Below are positions 63,118 to 64,000 of a stretch of DNA of 64,000 nucleotides, piece after piece (position 1 is the stretch's first letter; every line of letters starts with the position of its first letter). The notes beneath the pieces were generated by a model that did not search any database, had not been told where the DNA came from, and was given only the letters and a program-made list of their open reading frames with translations. The stretch is from Candidatus Paracaedibacter acanthamoebae (GTDB lineage Bacteria; Pseudomonadota; Alphaproteobacteria; Paracaedibacterales; Paracaedibacteraceae): assembly GCF_000742835.1 (NCBI RefSeq), contig NZ_CP008941.1:2099690-2163689 (forward strand), written 5' to 3'. The translations under genes and the position numbers were made by a program.

Positions 63118-64000
63118 TTATAAAAACTTACCCATAGGCGTATCTCGCGGGTCGCTTTCATAACCATCGGGGTCATTAAAGGGCATATCCTTATATCCAT
63201 GCTTTCTATAGAATAATAAGGCTTCTTCCGAACTTTCAATATGCAGGCTGTTATAATTCTTTAATTTTAGCCATTTTTCGATTAAAACTAGAAATTGTGT
63301 GCCAAAACCTTGATAGCGAGCTTCTTCGTCGATCACAATAATTCTTAAGGCTGCAAGGCCATCTTTCCAAAGCTGAATATGGGCATAACCAATGATTTTA
63401 GTGCCTCTATACATAACTAGATGGACATGCTCAGGGTGATTAAATGTCCAAGTATAGGGATCGTCAATCTGCATCGGATCAAAGAAATAAGTTTGTCTGA
63501 ACTGTTTGGCTGCTTCCCATTCGGCATAATGCAAACAAAAGTTAAAGGTGATCCCCTTATAGCCAGCTTGATCCAAGACGGACTTAATAAAAATATTTTT
63601 TTCCAAGGTATATTTTGGAAATCGACCATTGACGCGCACAAAAGAGGTGGGATCTAGGAGGAGTTTATACTTCAAAACTTGGTAAGCTTGTCGGCTGTCC
63701 GGATGATGGCGCATATAGTCACAAAAGCGTAAATTGAGATCGATAAATCCATGTTCAGCTTCAGTAACGTGAAGGTTGACTTTAGAAAAATCGCTATTCT
63801 TTGAAAAAAAATACCTTAAAGGAATATTGATTTCATTTTTAAAAATATATCCAACTCCTTGCAACGCTAAGGCAGAGGCCAACTGATCGACCACGCAAAG
63901 AATATCAATATCTTCTTTTGCAGCCAGGCCGGGGATAGAGGTTGATCCAATATGATGAATTTCCAAGCAATGATCCCCCAAAACCTCTTTAATCTGGGCA
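63118..64000 (-). CDS. GrpB-GNAT fusion protein (5' end cut by window edge)
   Basis: At least 294 residues. The open frame runs to the window end without a usable start; the TTG at 63981 lies inside a family segment (AQIKEVLGDHCLEIHHIGST), so the start is beyond 64000. The first domain is GrpB (UPF0157), a nucleotidyltransferase-like fold: HHIGSTSIPGLAAKEDIDIL, then YFFSKN, VNLHVTEAEHGFIDLNLRFC and DYMRHHPDSRQAYQVLKYKL. The second, from about residue 180, is a GNAT acetyltransferase with the acetyl-CoA loop RYQGFGTQFLVLIEKWL and an ALLFYRKHGYKDMPF end. The substrate is unknown. Confidence 0.85.
   Translation of the reverse strand, partial: AQIKEVLGDHCLEIHHIGSTSIPGLAAKEDIDILCVVDQLASALALQGVGYIFKNEINIPLRYFFSKNSDFSKVNLHVTEAEHGFIDLNLRFCDYMRHHPDSRQAYQVLKYKLLLDPTSFVRVNGRFPKYTLEKNIFIKSVLDQAGYKGITFNFCLHYAEWEAAKQFRQTYFFDPMQIDDPYTWTFNHPEHVHLVMYRGTKIIGYAHIQLWKDGLAALRIIVIDEEARYQGFGTQFLVLIEKWLKLKNYNSLHIESSEEALLFYRKHGYKDMPFNDPDGYESDPRDTPMGKFL

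Overview
The window looks like chromosomal DNA of an AT-leaning alphaproteobacterium with an intracellular or host-associated life style, most likely in or near the Holosporales. This is an inference from gene content, not from a database match. The evidence is: a HemE-linked replication origin with an alphaproteobacterial gene order (dnaQ-coaE-aroE-maf / oriC / hemE-hemH-hemJ-rho); CckA; tandem cysteine desulfurases in an isc operon; an fdxA-carD pair; a cytochrome c maturation fragment; many secreted proteins of unknown function; two tandem HAD-like DUF2608-type proteins next to an MFS carrier; and several decaying genes.

Layout. 1-3.2 kb: the end of an outer-membrane barrel gene, a CpoB-like TPR protein, then rsmI-yraN-BON lipoprotein. 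3.2-11.3 kb: iron-sulfur assembly, with iscR behind a promoter that carries a recognisable IscR-type operator, two desulfurases, iscU-iscA-hscB-hscA-fdx, and a frameshifted Rsm22/METTL17-like methyltransferase gene. 11.4-15.1 kb: surface and secreted proteins. These include a proline-rich protein whose C-terminal half is laid out like a WASP/RickA VCA region, an OmpA-like barrel and a porin, followed by tRNA-Leu. 15.2-21 kb: a LysR regulator, an ABC importer with two substrate-binding proteins and a strong promoter, and a secreted lipase-like hydrolase. 21-26 kb: cytochrome b561, a hybrid histidine kinase, fdxA-carD, and a decayed secreted-protein gene.

26-32.8 kb is the origin region. At least six perfect DnaA boxes and an AT-rich stretch lie between maf and hemE, and haem synthesis genes and rho follow. 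32.8-35 kb holds two arrays of a REP/BIME-like double hairpin on either side of a LysR gene. 35-45 kb: photolyase, ubiA, rpiB, ccmF-ccmH, rpmE, a complete Mla-type lipid transport operon, and a signal-peptide protein ending in an HNH/EndoVII (LHH-like) nuclease domain. 45-54.6 kb: a CAT-anticodon tRNA, recA, a glycosyltransferase-like protein, cckA, a decaying VOC/YafY pair, then the DUF2608 pair with an MFS transporter. 54.8-64 kb: lipB, bioF, a dienelactone hydrolase, ssb, gyrA, a secreted hydrophobic protein, an entericidin-like lipoprotein, and a GrpB-GNAT fusion cut by the window edge.

How the genes work together. The isc genes supply clusters to ferredoxins and probably to the Rsm22-like protein. 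The hem and ccm genes point to haem and cytochrome c, hence aerobic respiration. Mla genes and porins maintain the outer membrane. CckA and the oriC region represent cell-cycle control. The most interesting candidates are the VCA-like secreted protein (11486-12376), the signal-peptide LHH-type nuclease (44590-45429), and the double-hairpin repeat arrays (32855-34986).
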